A stretch of 64,000 nucleotides of DNA from CAWINH01 sp963837425. GTDB lineage: Bacteria > Chloroflexota > Limnocylindria > QHBO01. The stretch spans positions 248,001 to 312,000 of the forward strand of contig CAWINH010000005.1 in assembly GCA_963837425.1 (NCBI GenBank). Reading direction: 5' to 3'. Within the stretch, counting starts at the first letter, position 1. Each line of letters begins with the position of its first letter. Below are positions 42,248-50,451 of the stretch, piece by piece. A program made the position numbers and the translations under genes. The notes beneath the pieces were generated by a model. That model saw nothing but the letters and a program-made list of their open reading frames with translations, did not search any database and had not been told where the DNA came from.

Positions 42248-43315
42248 ATGCGCCCCCGCCACTCCACGGCCGCCTCGGGCCTCGTCGTACTGTCGATCCT
42301 GGTGGCCGCGTGCAGCGGAACCGCGTCGCTGAGCTCTGGCGCGGGGCCGAGCCCCAGTTCGGAGCCGGCCGCTTCGCTCGCCGCAACCACCCCTCCCACG
42401 CCGTCTCCGTCTGCAGTGGCGACATCGAGTTGCGTCGCCCGCGCCCGCACTCAAGCTCCTGTGGGAAAAGGCCGGCGACACGCCGCCGAAGGGTCATGAC
42501 CCGGCCACGTATTGGCCGGCCATCGATCCGTTGACGGGGAACATCTGGGTCGCGCTGGGGGCCAACGGCCTGTACTGGATCTTCTCGCCTGACGGGAAGT
42601 ACCTCGGATCCTTCGGCGAGCCTGGGACCGGGCCCGGCCAGTTCAACTTCCAAGCGCCAGGCAATTGCCCCGACTGCGTTGCCGGCGCGATCGCGTTCGC
42701 GCCCGACGGCAGCTTCTTCGTCGCTGACGACGGCAACAACCGGATCCAGAAGTTCAATGCGACCCACAAGTTCGTGAAGGCCTGGGGCAGCTTCGGCTCT
42801 GGTGACGGCCAGTTCGCCGATGCGAACTCGCCATCGCCACGGACGGCAGGCAGGTCTACGTCTACGACGGTGTCCGCCTCGACACCCAGGTCTTCGATAC
42901 AGAAGGCAAGCTGCTTCGCAAGATGACCAACCTGTCTGGCTGGATCACGGTCGACAAGGCGGGCAACCTCTGGGCGCCGAACGATGCCGGCCTCGTCGAG
43001 TTCGACGCTACCGGCAAGCAGGTCAAAGCCTACCCGCTCCCGGATTCGTCGCGGATCAGCAGGGCCGTCGAGCGGATCAGCCTGGCCGTCGACGCGGCCG
43101 GCCGTCTCTACTACAACCTCCAGGATCCGAACGCTCCGCACGCCGCGCTGGGGCTCGTGCGCTTCGACCCCGCGAGTAACAAGCTCGACGTCTTCTCGAC
43201 CGCCGGCGAGACCCTGGCTATCGCGCCGACGCAGGACGCGATCTACGAGGCCAACTTCGTGAGTCCCGGCTGGCCCACGCCAGTGCTTCGCAAGTACGCG
43301 CTGCCGACCGAGTAG
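42248..43315 (+). pseudogene. NHL-repeat lipoprotein, two frameshifts
   Basis: A signal peptide with lipobox LVAAC (Cys 22) starts at ATG 42248, preceded by GAGGAG at a good distance. The frame is lost near 42,425-42,445 and resumes as PALKLLWEKAGD in the next frame, then is lost again near 42,826-42,840 and resumes as IATDGRQVYVYDGVRLD in the third frame, ending at 43,315. Joined, it would be a roughly 355-residue NHL propeller like the one at 39,648-40,760 (SPDGKYLGSFGEPGTGPGQF versus DRGGKYLESWGTAGAGQGQF). Each break needs one base; mutation and sequencing error cannot be told apart here. Confidence 0.75.
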
Positions 43316-43350
43316 CCTTGGCCGATGGGCGCGGGAGCGGTTGATCCGGG

Positions 43351-43935
43351 GTGGGTGTGGCGGTGATCGCCGGTGCCCGCTCCGCGCCGGCGCCCGCGCA
43401 ACTCCTCGAGGGGGCCGCGGCTGGCGACGCCGAGGCCTTCGACGTCCTGATCCGGCCGCGGCTGGACAAGCTGTTCCGGATGGCGATCGCCATCACCCGC
43501 AGCGAAGCCGACGCGCGCGACGCGGTCCAGGAAGCATGCGTCTCGGCGTGGCGGCAGCTGCCGAAGCTGCGGAACCGCGATCGCTTCGACGCGTGGCTGG
43601 CCCAGATCCTGGTCAACGCCTGTCGCTCGCACCTGCGGCGGCAGCACCGGACGAGCGTCCGCGAGATCCGGCTCGGGGAGCCGGATGACGAGTCCGCGTC
43701 GGCTGTCTTCTCGACCGGGGGCCACGGCGAGCAGATCGCCGAGGTCGAGGCGATCCGGCGCGCCTTTGACCGGCTCGATCCCGACGTCCGGGCGCTCCTC
43801 GTCATGCATTACCAGGAGGAGCAGCCGCTGGCCGACATCGCGCGGACGCTTGGGGCACCGGTCGGGACGATCAAGTGGCGGCTGTCGAACGCGCGGAAGG
43901 CGCTCGACCGGGCGCTGAAGGTGGAACGGCGATGA
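43351..43935 (+). CDS. RNA polymerase ECF sigma factor
   Basis: This 194-residue sigma-70 family protein has region 2 at about 28-95 (EAFDVLIRPRLDKLFRMAIA, then EADARDAVQEACVSAWRQLP with the core-binding helix) and region 4 at about 135-188 (AFDRLDPDVRALLVMHYQEE, then IARTLGAPVGTIKWRLSNARK, the -35-reading HTH). No region 3 is present. The most likely start is GTG 43351 (other GTGs nearby). Its stop overlaps the next ATG (ATGA), so it is coupled to the membrane propeller protein, the usual place of an anti-sigma factor. Confidence 0.9.
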   Translation: MGVAVIAGARSAPAPAQLLEGAAAGDAEAFDVLIRPRLDKLFRMAIAITRSEADARDAVQEACVSAWRQLPKLRNRDRFDAWLAQILVNACRSHLRRQHRTSVREIRLGEPDDESASAVFSTGGHGEQIAEVEAIRRAFDRLDPDVRALLVMHYQEEQPLADIARTLGAPVGTIKWRLSNARKALDRALKVERR

Positions 43936-45272
43936 CGCTGCACGACCGCGACGCGCTCATCAAGCTCGCCATCTCGGCGCCACGGACCGTGGAGGCGCCC
44001 GCCGACCTCGGCGACACGATCTTCCGCCAGATCCGGGTCACCAAGCAGGAGCGCGGCCTCGTCCGGCTCGGCCGGCCGGGCTGGGTCCCGCGCCTGACGC
44101 TGGCGTTCGTGGTCGTGGCGCTCCTCATCCTCGCCGCGCTCGCGGTGATCGCGATCGGGTCGAGGTTGCCGCAGCCAGCGCATCTGCTCAGCGAGTACCA
44201 CGGCGGGCCGGATCGAACCGGGGTCATGATGGGCCCGGGACCGCAGGGTGTGCCGGTGGTGGCCTGGGACGTCGCACGGCCCGGCCCGCTGCCGTTCACC
44301 ACGATGCCGCTCGTTCAGGACGGCCGCGTCTATGTCGCCGATGGGAGCGGAACCGTCGCAGCGCTTGACGCGGCGACCGGGCGAACCTTGTGGGAGCACC
44401 CGACCGGGAGCCCAGTGCGCGGCGCGCCCGCTTTGCTGGGCGACCTGCTCATACTGGGTACGGACGCGGGCGATGTGATCGCGCTCTCGACGGCCGATGG
44501 TGTTCGCGCCTGGGATCAGGCCATTGGCTCCGCGCCGATCTCCGCGTCGATGCTCGAGGAGGATGGGCGGATCTACGTCGGGAACGAGGACGGGACGTTC
44601 GTCGCGCTCGACGGCCGCACCGGCGCTCGCCTCTGGACCGCCGACGTCGGCGGACCGGTGACGCGCGGCGCGGCACTGGCCGACGGCGTGGTCTACGTCG
44701 GGGCGAAAGGCGGCCGGTTCTCCGCCCTCGACGCCAAAACCGGGATGGACCGATGGCGCGTGGAGCTTGGGCCGGGCGAGGTGGGGACGCCGGTGGTTGG
44801 CCCCGGTGCCGTCTTCCTCGGTCGCGGCCTGCTCGCGCCAGCAGGGCCACACGACGTCGTGGCTCTCGATCGTGCCGACGGCACGATCCGCTGGACCTTC
44901 GCCGCGCCGTCAGGGCGCCAGGTCTTCCCGGGTGCACTGGCAAACGGCTTCCTGTATGGGGTCTCGGACGATGGGAGCATCTACGCGCTCGACCCGGCGA
45001 GCGGGGCTCCACGGTGGACGGTCGCGGCGGCAGCGACACAGCTCGGCACCCTCGGTTCCATCGTCGGCAACGTGCTCTACGTTACGACCGCCGACCGCAA
45101 CGTCCAGGCGTTCGATGCCACCACCGGCGCCCATCTCTGGACGGTCGACGTCGTCGGCGTGCCGACCCAGGCGGCCGTCGTGGACGGCTCGCTCTTCCTC
45201 GGGACCTCGCTTGGGCACGTCTACGCGCTCCGCGACGCGCCAGGGTCGGCGGCGTCGAGTTCGTCGCCTTAA
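43932..45272 (+). CDS. Membrane protein: short cytoplasmic N-terminus, one helix, PQQ-type propeller (putative anti-sigma/sensor)
   Basis: The protein has 446 residues. Residues 1-55 are hydrophilic (TVEAPADLGDTIFRQIRV), 56-78 a single transmembrane helix (TLAFVVVALLILAALAVIAI), and 85-440 a seven- or eight-bladed PQQ-type propeller (LDAATGRTLWEHPTG, LDGRTGARLWTADVG, LDAKTGMDRWRVELG). The first blade has YHGGPDRTGVMMGPGP, as in the lipoprotein at 40,983. Topology puts the propeller outside. Coupling to an ECF sigma gene suggests that the N-terminus holds the sigma factor and the propeller senses a signal; no zinc anti-sigma motif (HxxxCxxC) is visible, so this is inference. Confidence 0.8.
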   Translation: MTLHDRDALIKLAISAPRTVEAPADLGDTIFRQIRVTKQERGLVRLGRPGWVPRLTLAFVVVALLILAALAVIAIGSRLPQPAHLLSEYHGGPDRTGVMMGPGPQGVPVVAWDVARPGPLPFTTMPLVQDGRVYVADGSGTVAALDAATGRTLWEHPTGSPVRGAPALLGDLLILGTDAGDVIALSTADGVRAWDQAIGSAPISASMLEEDGRIYVGNEDGTFVALDGRTGARLWTADVGGPVTRGAALADGVVYVGAKGGRFSALDAKTGMDRWRVELGPGEVGTPVVGPGAVFLGRGLLAPAGPHDVVALDRADGTIRWTFAAPSGRQVFPGALANGFLYGVSDDGSIYALDPASGAPRWTVAAAATQLGTLGSIVGNVLYVTTADRNVQAFDATTGAHLWTVDVVGVPTQAAVVDGSLFLGTSLGHVYALRDAPGSAASSSSP

Positions 45273-45313
45273 AAGCAAATGCCAACCGATGGTCATCCGC
45301 CTGCATCAAGTGG

Positions 45314-46186
45314 TCGCCATCCCGCTTGCCAACGCCGGTCGTGGCGGGCGAGCGGATCGCCGATGGGTACGAAGTTCGGTATCGGCGGTACGCCGACCCT
45401 ACCGGCAATGCACCCTCCGGATTCCGTCGGCAGCCTAAGCCGCCGCATCGTCTCGACATTGATCCCAAGGCTATCGGTCGGATAGTCGAGATGCTTGAAA
45501 AGTGCGCCCCGAGGAGACATGAGCTTCGAACGCCCGGGAGCGAGTACGGCATTCGGCCGAGGGAGCCCGCAAGATCATCATGTATCTGGTCTACAACGGG
45601 GGCGGTGCGGGCCAGTCGACGCCATGGCCGAGGCCGAGCCGAGGAGCGAGTCCCGGCCGGCTGGCGGGGTAACCCGCCTCAGCGACGAACTCGGGGGGCG
45701 CGCCATGGAAGTCAGGCGTCAGCACTCTCGCGGCGGCAGCCCACGTAGGCACGAGAAGTTCGCTCCCCTGGCTGGCCTGATCTTCTGCAAGTGCCGGGTT
45801 CGGGCCCTAAAGGCGACCTCATCGCGGCCGGACGTGCTGCGCCGCAAGCGCTTCAAGCGGCGGCGCCGTGATCTCGCTCTGGAGCACGCTGCGGGCCGAG
45901 TTGGCGATGCGGAATACATGGCCGCTGTTGCCGCCTTGCGCGCTGCCGAGAACGAGGCACCGGCGCCCCGACGGGCGGTCGATGCGGCGACTGCTGTCCG
46001 CCGCTTGCGCGACTTTGGCGCGCTGTGAGTGTCCCGGACGGACGCTCAGCGAGCGAAGATGTTGCGCGAGGTCTACGCCCGAATCGAAGTTAGAGGTCCA
46101 CAGTTCGTCGCCGCCCACCTGACCCCGGATGCCGCGGAACTCGGGCTCACAATGGCGCTTCCCGAGACGGTCTCGGTTGCTATGGC
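45314..46186 (+). pseudogene. Serine recombinase remnant of element 1 (with a 5' ATPase scrap)
   Basis: Several frames together match the recombinase at 50,452-51,910: RIADGYEVRYRRYADPTGNA (45,351 on), ASRRHGRGRAEERVP (near 45,620), and the 3' coiled-coil part up to LGLTMALPE before 46,187. The catalytic N-terminal domain is deleted. Directly before the match, 45,314-45,344 equals 49,585-49,615 of the AAA ATPase gene (31 bases, one mismatch; codons IPLANAGRG), so a deletion fused the ATPase middle to the recombinase middle. Confidence 0.8.
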
Positions 46187-46256
46187 GTCCCCGGCAGGTG
46201 TCGGGGACGTACTAGCAAACATACCCATCGTGGGGCGCCTAGAACTGCAGTCAGAA
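46187..46256 (+). repeat. att-like site, copy 2 (junction of elements 1 and 2)
   Basis: The 18 bases TATGGCGTCCCCGGCAGG (46,181-46,198) are identical to 51,907-51,924 at the tRNA, then the arm TGTCGGGGACGTACTAGCAA follows as in copy 1. Core plus arm forms the perfect inverted repeat GTCCCCG-N8-CGGGGAC. The core holds the tRNA 3' end including CCA. Confidence 0.8.
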
Positions 46257-46852
46257 CCTAGATCCGCCTGAGCCGGAGTGTGTCCCGTGCCGCCAAGACC
46301 CGGAGGCTCAAGTGGGCTTGCACCTCCGAGAACCACCTCAGCGTGGAGATGATTCGCCTTGCTCAAATGGGAGCGTCTGCAGGAAGGACGGCCGGCTGCC
46401 GAGCCGCATCCAGGGGCCGGCGCCGGCCGAGCGCCCGAGCCATCAATGTCGGCCCTGTCGTCGAGACAGCCCGTAACGATCCATTAGGCGCGGCCTGGAC
46501 CGATGGCGACCGGAACTGGTCGACGCGGGATCTGCCGTCCATCGCGACCGATGTCGCCTGGCCGATCCTAGCAGCGGGCTGCCTCGCCGAATCCGACGAC
46601 ATCGCCTCCACAGACGAGCGCGCCATGGCAATGGTCCCGTCCCTTCGCACGTACCTCGGCGGGTCGACGCGGCCGGGCCTCTGGTAACCACGATGTTCCG
46701 GACCTCGATCCCGTGGCGAATAGCTGGAGACTGCCGACTGGCTCCCGCAACCTAGTCTGCCGCTAGGACGGGTCAGCCTCCGCCTTGCGCGACTCGGAGT
46801 CGTCGGCCGAGTTGGGGGCGCAGCCGCTGGTACAACGGGGCTCGACCGAGGA
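46257..46852. other. Gene-free stretch of element 2
   Basis: About 600 bases with open frames on both strands but no recognisable protein, no Shine-Dalgarno and no repeat. It may hold decayed material. Confidence 0.5.
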
Positions 46853-47410
46853 TTACGCGGACGAACCCGCCCCCCCGTTTGAATTTCGTGGCGTGGAGCC
46901 TCCTCGGGTGAGCATTGTTGCCAGGCAACCCACTCCACAGGCGGTCATGCCGAGGGACACGACGGAATAGAACGCGACGTCGTCGGCCACCGTGGATGTT
47001 AGCGCTGCCACCAAGGCGAAACCCGCGATGACAACACAGACCAGTCCTACGATCACAAGATACGTACCAGCACTCGTCCCAATGGTGCCCTCACGGGAGC
47101 GCCAGACAATCACGCTGGCGATCAGCAGGGCGACTGCGAAAACCAGGGCGGCGAGCACCTTCAAGAGGAGCCACGAATCGTTAACCGGTTCGCCGTCGAA
47201 CCGTGCCATTGCGGGTTCGCCGAAGCCGATGACGAGACTACCTCCAGCCAGCCAGATGGCGGCTACGAGCAGAACCAGTGAGGTCCCCGCTTTGAGGCGT
47301 CGGCTTGCCTCGGCGCCGCGCGGCTGGACGCGACGAATGCGATTCCTGCGGGCGGTCATCGCCGGACGCGTAACCGTGATCCAATCGAGCTGGCCGACGA
47401 ACGAACGCAT
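46853..47410 (-). CDS. Four-helix membrane protein, unknown
   Basis: The protein has 185 residues; a basic N-terminus (about 1-40) is followed by four hydrophobic segments (about 43-62, 82-105, 117-138 and 145-165) and a Gly/Ser tail. In-frame ATGs at 47410 and 47359 are both possible starts. GC is lower at third positions than in the chromosomal genes nearby. No family recognised. It lies downstream of the toxin/immunity pair on the same strand, with 77 bases between. Confidence 0.55.
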   Translation of the reverse strand: MRSFVGQLDWITVTRPAMTARRNRIRRVQPRGAEASRRLKAGTSLVLLVAAIWLAGGSLVIGFGEPAMARFDGEPVNDSWLLLKVLAALVFAVALLIASVIVWRSREGTIGTSAGTYLVIVGLVCVVIAGFALVAALTSTVADDVAFYSVVSLGMTACGVGCLATMLTRGGSTPRNSNGGAGSSA

Positions 47411-47487
47411 GAGCGATTAGGCAGCAAGGACCCTACAAGAGGCCCATGGCTCACCAGAACGCACCAGTTTTGGCGTGTGTAGGGCCT

Positions 47488-47706
47488 CTATTCTCCGCGG
47501 CTCAGAATGTCGTTGAGCACCGTCTCATCGAGTATCTGACCATCGCTCCGGAAGCACTCGGCCTCCACCGTGCCGTCCGCGAAGAATTCCACTTCCCACC
47601 GTTCTCCGGGTATGACGACGACCACCATGACTGCGTCCCTGACGCGGTCGAGGCGGTAGGCAATACTCCTAGAGTCGAGGGCAGAGAGGAACGTCTCCAA
47701 TGACAT
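47488..47706 (-). CDS. Immunity-like protein next to the RHS toxin end
   Basis: The 72-residue protein has two helices and a beta sheet: FLSALDSRSIAYRLDRVRDA, VVIPGERWEVEFFADGTVEA, ECFRSDGQILDE. The ERWEVEFF..G..E...F.SDG pattern is one I know from small proteins that follow RHS and other polymorphic toxins, where they bind the toxin and protect the cell. It starts 2 bases after the toxin stop, so it is cotranslated. The protein is strongly acidic, as expected for an inhibitor of a basic toxin. Confidence 0.7.
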   Translation of the reverse strand: MSLETFLSALDSRSIAYRLDRVRDAVMVVVVIPGERWEVEFFADGTVEAECFRSDGQILDETVLNDILSRGE

Positions 47707-47708
47707 AG

Positions 47709-48500
47709 TTATTTGTTGAAGCGGCGATCTGTCAGCAGCTTCTTGATGGTTCGGTATCCGGGAACGTTGCGATTGGCGCGCCCCAAGACTTGGCCCCAGG
47801 TTAGTTTTTCGACTTCACTCCACGGGGGCGACTCAGGCGGTAATGGAGCCTTCTTTATGCTACCGCGCTTCCCCTTGAGGATGTCTGAGACGCGCGTCTT
47901 CGCCGCATAGGTTATCGAATCCTCACCCGAACAGTTCCATAGGCAGAACCTGGGGAAGGTGATTGGGTGAGTCGCAATGTAGAAGGTACCGGCGACCGCA
48001 AGGGCCCCTGCGGCTAAGAGTAGACACAGCGGGAGGTCGGCGAGGCACCCGGCGACCGGAACGAGGACCTCGGGCCCGCGCCCGCTCGGATCCGTCCGCG
48101 TGACGGGACTGTTGTCAGCATACCCATAGTAGTTCGCCTCGACCGCCGCAGGGTCAGGCTGAAGGAACCGGCCCAGTGTCGGCGAGTAGTGGCGGGCGTG
48201 CATGTAGTACAGACCGAGCCCGTAATTGTTGTCCCACTGAACGTCGTGCTGGCCGACGTAGACGAAGCGGAACTCAAGGTCGGGATACCCATTGTGCGGG
48301 GTGGTCGTCGGCGCACCCCAGGTCGTGTACGTGTAGCTGTTTGCAAGGGTCAGCGCCCCCGAGGTTTCCACCTTCCACAGCGCCAGCGCATCGCCATGTC
48401 CATTCCAGATGACGAGGTAGGTGCCGTCACTCGAGTCCCCGAATGACCTTGTCATCTTCACAACGGCGCCGGAGTTGTCGACGAGGTAGCTGCGCACAAC
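47709..48500 (-). pseudogene. RHS repeat-associated core with C-terminal toxin domain (5'-truncated)
   Basis: Roughly 263 residues. YD-repeat sequence (LTLANSYTYTTWGAP, LYYMHARHYSPTLGRFLQPD, NYYGYADNSPVTRTDPSGR) is the RHS core that ends at the PxxR-type boundary. A hydrophobic segment follows (LPLCLLLAAGALAVAGTFYI), then a basic end of about 70 residues (TRVSDILKGKRGSIKKAP, TWGQVLGRANRNVPGYRTIK) that should be the toxin. The N-terminal export part is missing: upstream of about 48,500 the frame stays open but the DNA looks coded on the other strand. It may be a silent tip or a decayed gene. Confidence 0.75.
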
Positions 48501-48505
48501 GCTGC

Positions 48506-48530
48506 CTGACGGATGCGCAGCATCCGTCAG
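48506..48530. repeat. 11-bp perfect inverted repeat at the RHS breakpoint
   Basis: CTGACGGATGC and GCATCCGTCAG around a 3-base loop (GCA), directly at the point where RHS similarity ends. It could be a terminator stem or a recombination scar; there is no T-run. Confidence 0.6.
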
Positions 48531-48731
48531 CTTCTCCTCGACAATGGCGTCCTGGTGGCCGAGCGGCCCCAGCTCCTGGCCACCAACCTGATGGTCGCCA
48601 GCGCGATGCTCAGCTGTCTCTGGCAGCTCCTCGAGCGTGGCAGCGTCCCCTACAGCGAGGTCTACCTCGACACGGTCCAGTGCGCGATGCGCAGTCGCTC
48701 CTGGGTCCGCGTCCCCGCGGGCGCGCAGTAG
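48528..48731 (+). pseudogene. 3' fragment of an unidentified gene
   Basis: The plus-strand frame (LLLDNGVLVAERPQLLATNL, then MVASAMLSCLWQLLERGSVP and YSEVYLDTVQCAMRSR) has G or C at nearly every third position, as real genes here do, while the opposite strand does not look like protein. It has a faint likeness to the C-terminal part of ThiF/MoeB-type proteins, not enough to name it. No start codon fits, so it is a truncated end. Confidence 0.35.
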
Positions 48732-48761
48732 GGCACGTGTGGCAAGCAGGTGCAAGCAAGC

Positions 48762-48794
48762 GGCCGGGGAGGCGCCCAGCGGCGCTCCCCGGCC
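48762..48794. repeat. Strong stem-loop before the AAA ATPase gene
   Basis: GGCCGGGGAGGCGCC and GGCGCTCCCCGGCC pair with one bulge around CAGC. It lies 33 bases before the ATPase ATG, in its 5' leader. No T-run follows, so a role as leader structure or recombinase site is as likely as termination. Confidence 0.5.
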
Positions 48795-48827
48795 CCAACC
48801 AAAAACTCAATCTCAAGAGACAGATCA

Positions 48828-50087
48828 ATGACTAGCTCGGCACTCGCCCGACAACCGAATCCGCTGCCGAACCCGTTCCGGCCGGGCAACGGGGTGCCAC
48901 CGCCATACCTGGCGGGCAGGGATAACGTGCTGGGCGCGTTCGAGGACTGGCTGCTTGAGACTCCCCCACTCCATGCGAACTGGACGCTTACCGGTCTGCG
49001 AGGCACGGGCAAGACCGTCCTGCTCGGCGAGTTCGCTGCCCGGGCCGAGCGCGCCGGCTGGCTCACTCTCCACCGCGAACTCGGCGATCGGCACCGCGAT
49101 GACGTCCGTTTCGCCGAGGCGATCGTCGAGGACGCCGAGGCGCTGATCGGCCGCGCGGACGCGATCGCCGCGGTCGGGCAGGCGATCGAGCGCACGGCGC
49201 GCTGGCTGCGTCCGAAGCGGATCGGCGTCGGCGACGTCAGCGTCGACCCCTCGTACGCGTCGAGCGCACCCGCACCGGCCGACGTCATGCGAACGGCATT
49301 TGCCGAGCTCGACGCCATCCTGAGCCACACCGATCGGCCCGGCGCCATCCTCCTGTACGACGAGGGCCACGTGCTCGCCGACGACCGTGCTCGGGAGCGG
49401 TACCCCCTGTCGGGCATGCTCGCTGCGCTCGCGGCCGTGCAGCGCGAGCGCCAGCGAGTGCGGATCATCCTGTGCGGCCTGCCGACGCTCAGCCTCAACC
49501 TTAAGCGTGCCCGCACGTACGCCGAGCGGATGTTCCGCCACGCCGTTGTCGACAACCTAGAGCTCGACGCGGCCGGGGATGCGCTCGCCATCCCGCTGGC
49601 CAACGCCGGTCGTGGCTTCGGACTGTCACTCATCGGCCACATCGTCGACGACACCGCCGGGTACCCCTATTTCCTCCAGTTCTTCGGCGCGTTCGCGTGC
49701 AGCCGGATCGGCCTCGAACACATCGAGCTGGCCGACTTCCAGCGAATCGAGTCGGCGCTTCTCCACGAGCTCGACCTGGCGTTCTTCGAGGACCGCTTCC
49801 TAACGGCATCAAGCGCCGAGCAGGAGCTCTTGCTACGGATGGCGACCCGTTCCGGGGACCGCCTCACGTCAGCCGATCTGCGCGTCGCGACCCGAGACAT
49901 CCCCAACGTCCGTGAGTTGCTTCGCCGGCTCGTCGCCCGCGGACTCCTCTATCGTCCAACCCGCGGCACCTATCGGTTCGCCCTCCCGCTTTTTGGCTCC
50001 TACCTCCGGCGCCATCGGAAAGTCACAAAAGTCACAGGATCTGTGACTTTCGAGCCCGGGACTCGCCGAGGGGCCACCGAGGCGTGA
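48828..50087 (+). CDS. AAA-type ATPase of the integrative element
   Basis: The 419-residue P-loop ATPase has Walker A GLRGTGKT (about 55-62), a Walker B region ILLYDEGH (about 173-180), a sensor-like RIILCGLPTLS (about 210-220), and a C-terminal winged-helix part (about 320-405: ELLLRMATRSGDRLTSADLR, then LLRRLVARGLLYRPTRGTY). The overall layout is that of AAA_16/archaeal-type ATPases. It lies 364 bases before the serine recombinase, and a scrap of it is joined to the recombinase remnant in element 1, so the pair moved together. Role inferred: a partner for integration or target choice, like TniB or IstB in other systems. Confidence 0.8.
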   Translation: MTSSALARQPNPLPNPFRPGNGVPPPYLAGRDNVLGAFEDWLLETPPLHANWTLTGLRGTGKTVLLGEFAARAERAGWLTLHRELGDRHRDDVRFAEAIVEDAEALIGRADAIAAVGQAIERTARWLRPKRIGVGDVSVDPSYASSAPAPADVMRTAFAELDAILSHTDRPGAILLYDEGHVLADDRARERYPLSGMLAALAAVQRERQRVRIILCGLPTLSLNLKRARTYAERMFRHAVVDNLELDAAGDALAIPLANAGRGFGLSLIGHIVDDTAGYPYFLQFFGAFACSRIGLEHIELADFQRIESALLHELDLAFFEDRFLTASSAEQELLLRMATRSGDRLTSADLRVATRDIPNVRELLRRLVARGLLYRPTRGTYRFALPLFGSYLRRHRKVTKVTGSVTFEPGTRRGATEA

Positions 50088-50451
50088 CCGATGACAGCGC
50101 TGACCCGGAAGCGCACTGCGGCTCGCAAGGAGCGGCCCCGACGCGTAGTCAGTCATGCCGATCATCGCGGCCAGACAGCCCGAACCCGTCGCACTGGTGG
50201 GCCCAACCAAGCGCGATCCAGTGATCGGGGAGTACGCCCATCACGGAGGTCCAACCGAGAGCGGCGGTGGGGCGCGTCCCACTCATCGTTTACCCTCCGG
50301 GCCTCATCCTCTGGGCGACACGACCGACTCCCCAGCCCAGAGTCGAATCGGATAGTGCGTCTTCTCGCAGACTGGATCGAGCAGTCCGAAGCCGCGGAGG
50401 CGTCGCGGCGTACCATGCCTAGACCACCCGCCGCATCAAAGTGATCAGAGC
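50088..50451 (+). other. Spacer between ATPase and recombinase genes
   Basis: A frame from ATG 50,091 to 50,444 encodes 117 Arg/Ser-rich residues, of which only the end (NRIVRLLADWIEQSEAAEAS) looks protein-like. Nothing else was recognised. It may be a small gene or part of the recombinase leader. Confidence 0.3.

Noticed and set aside
48680..48731. Frame ending RSWVRVPAGAQ, which resembles translated tRNA sequence
   Set aside because: No cloverleaf could be built from the bases on either strand.
48762..48794. Stem-loop as an intrinsic terminator
   Set aside because: No T-run follows on either strand, and the stem lies in the leader of the ATPase gene. Kept only as a structure.
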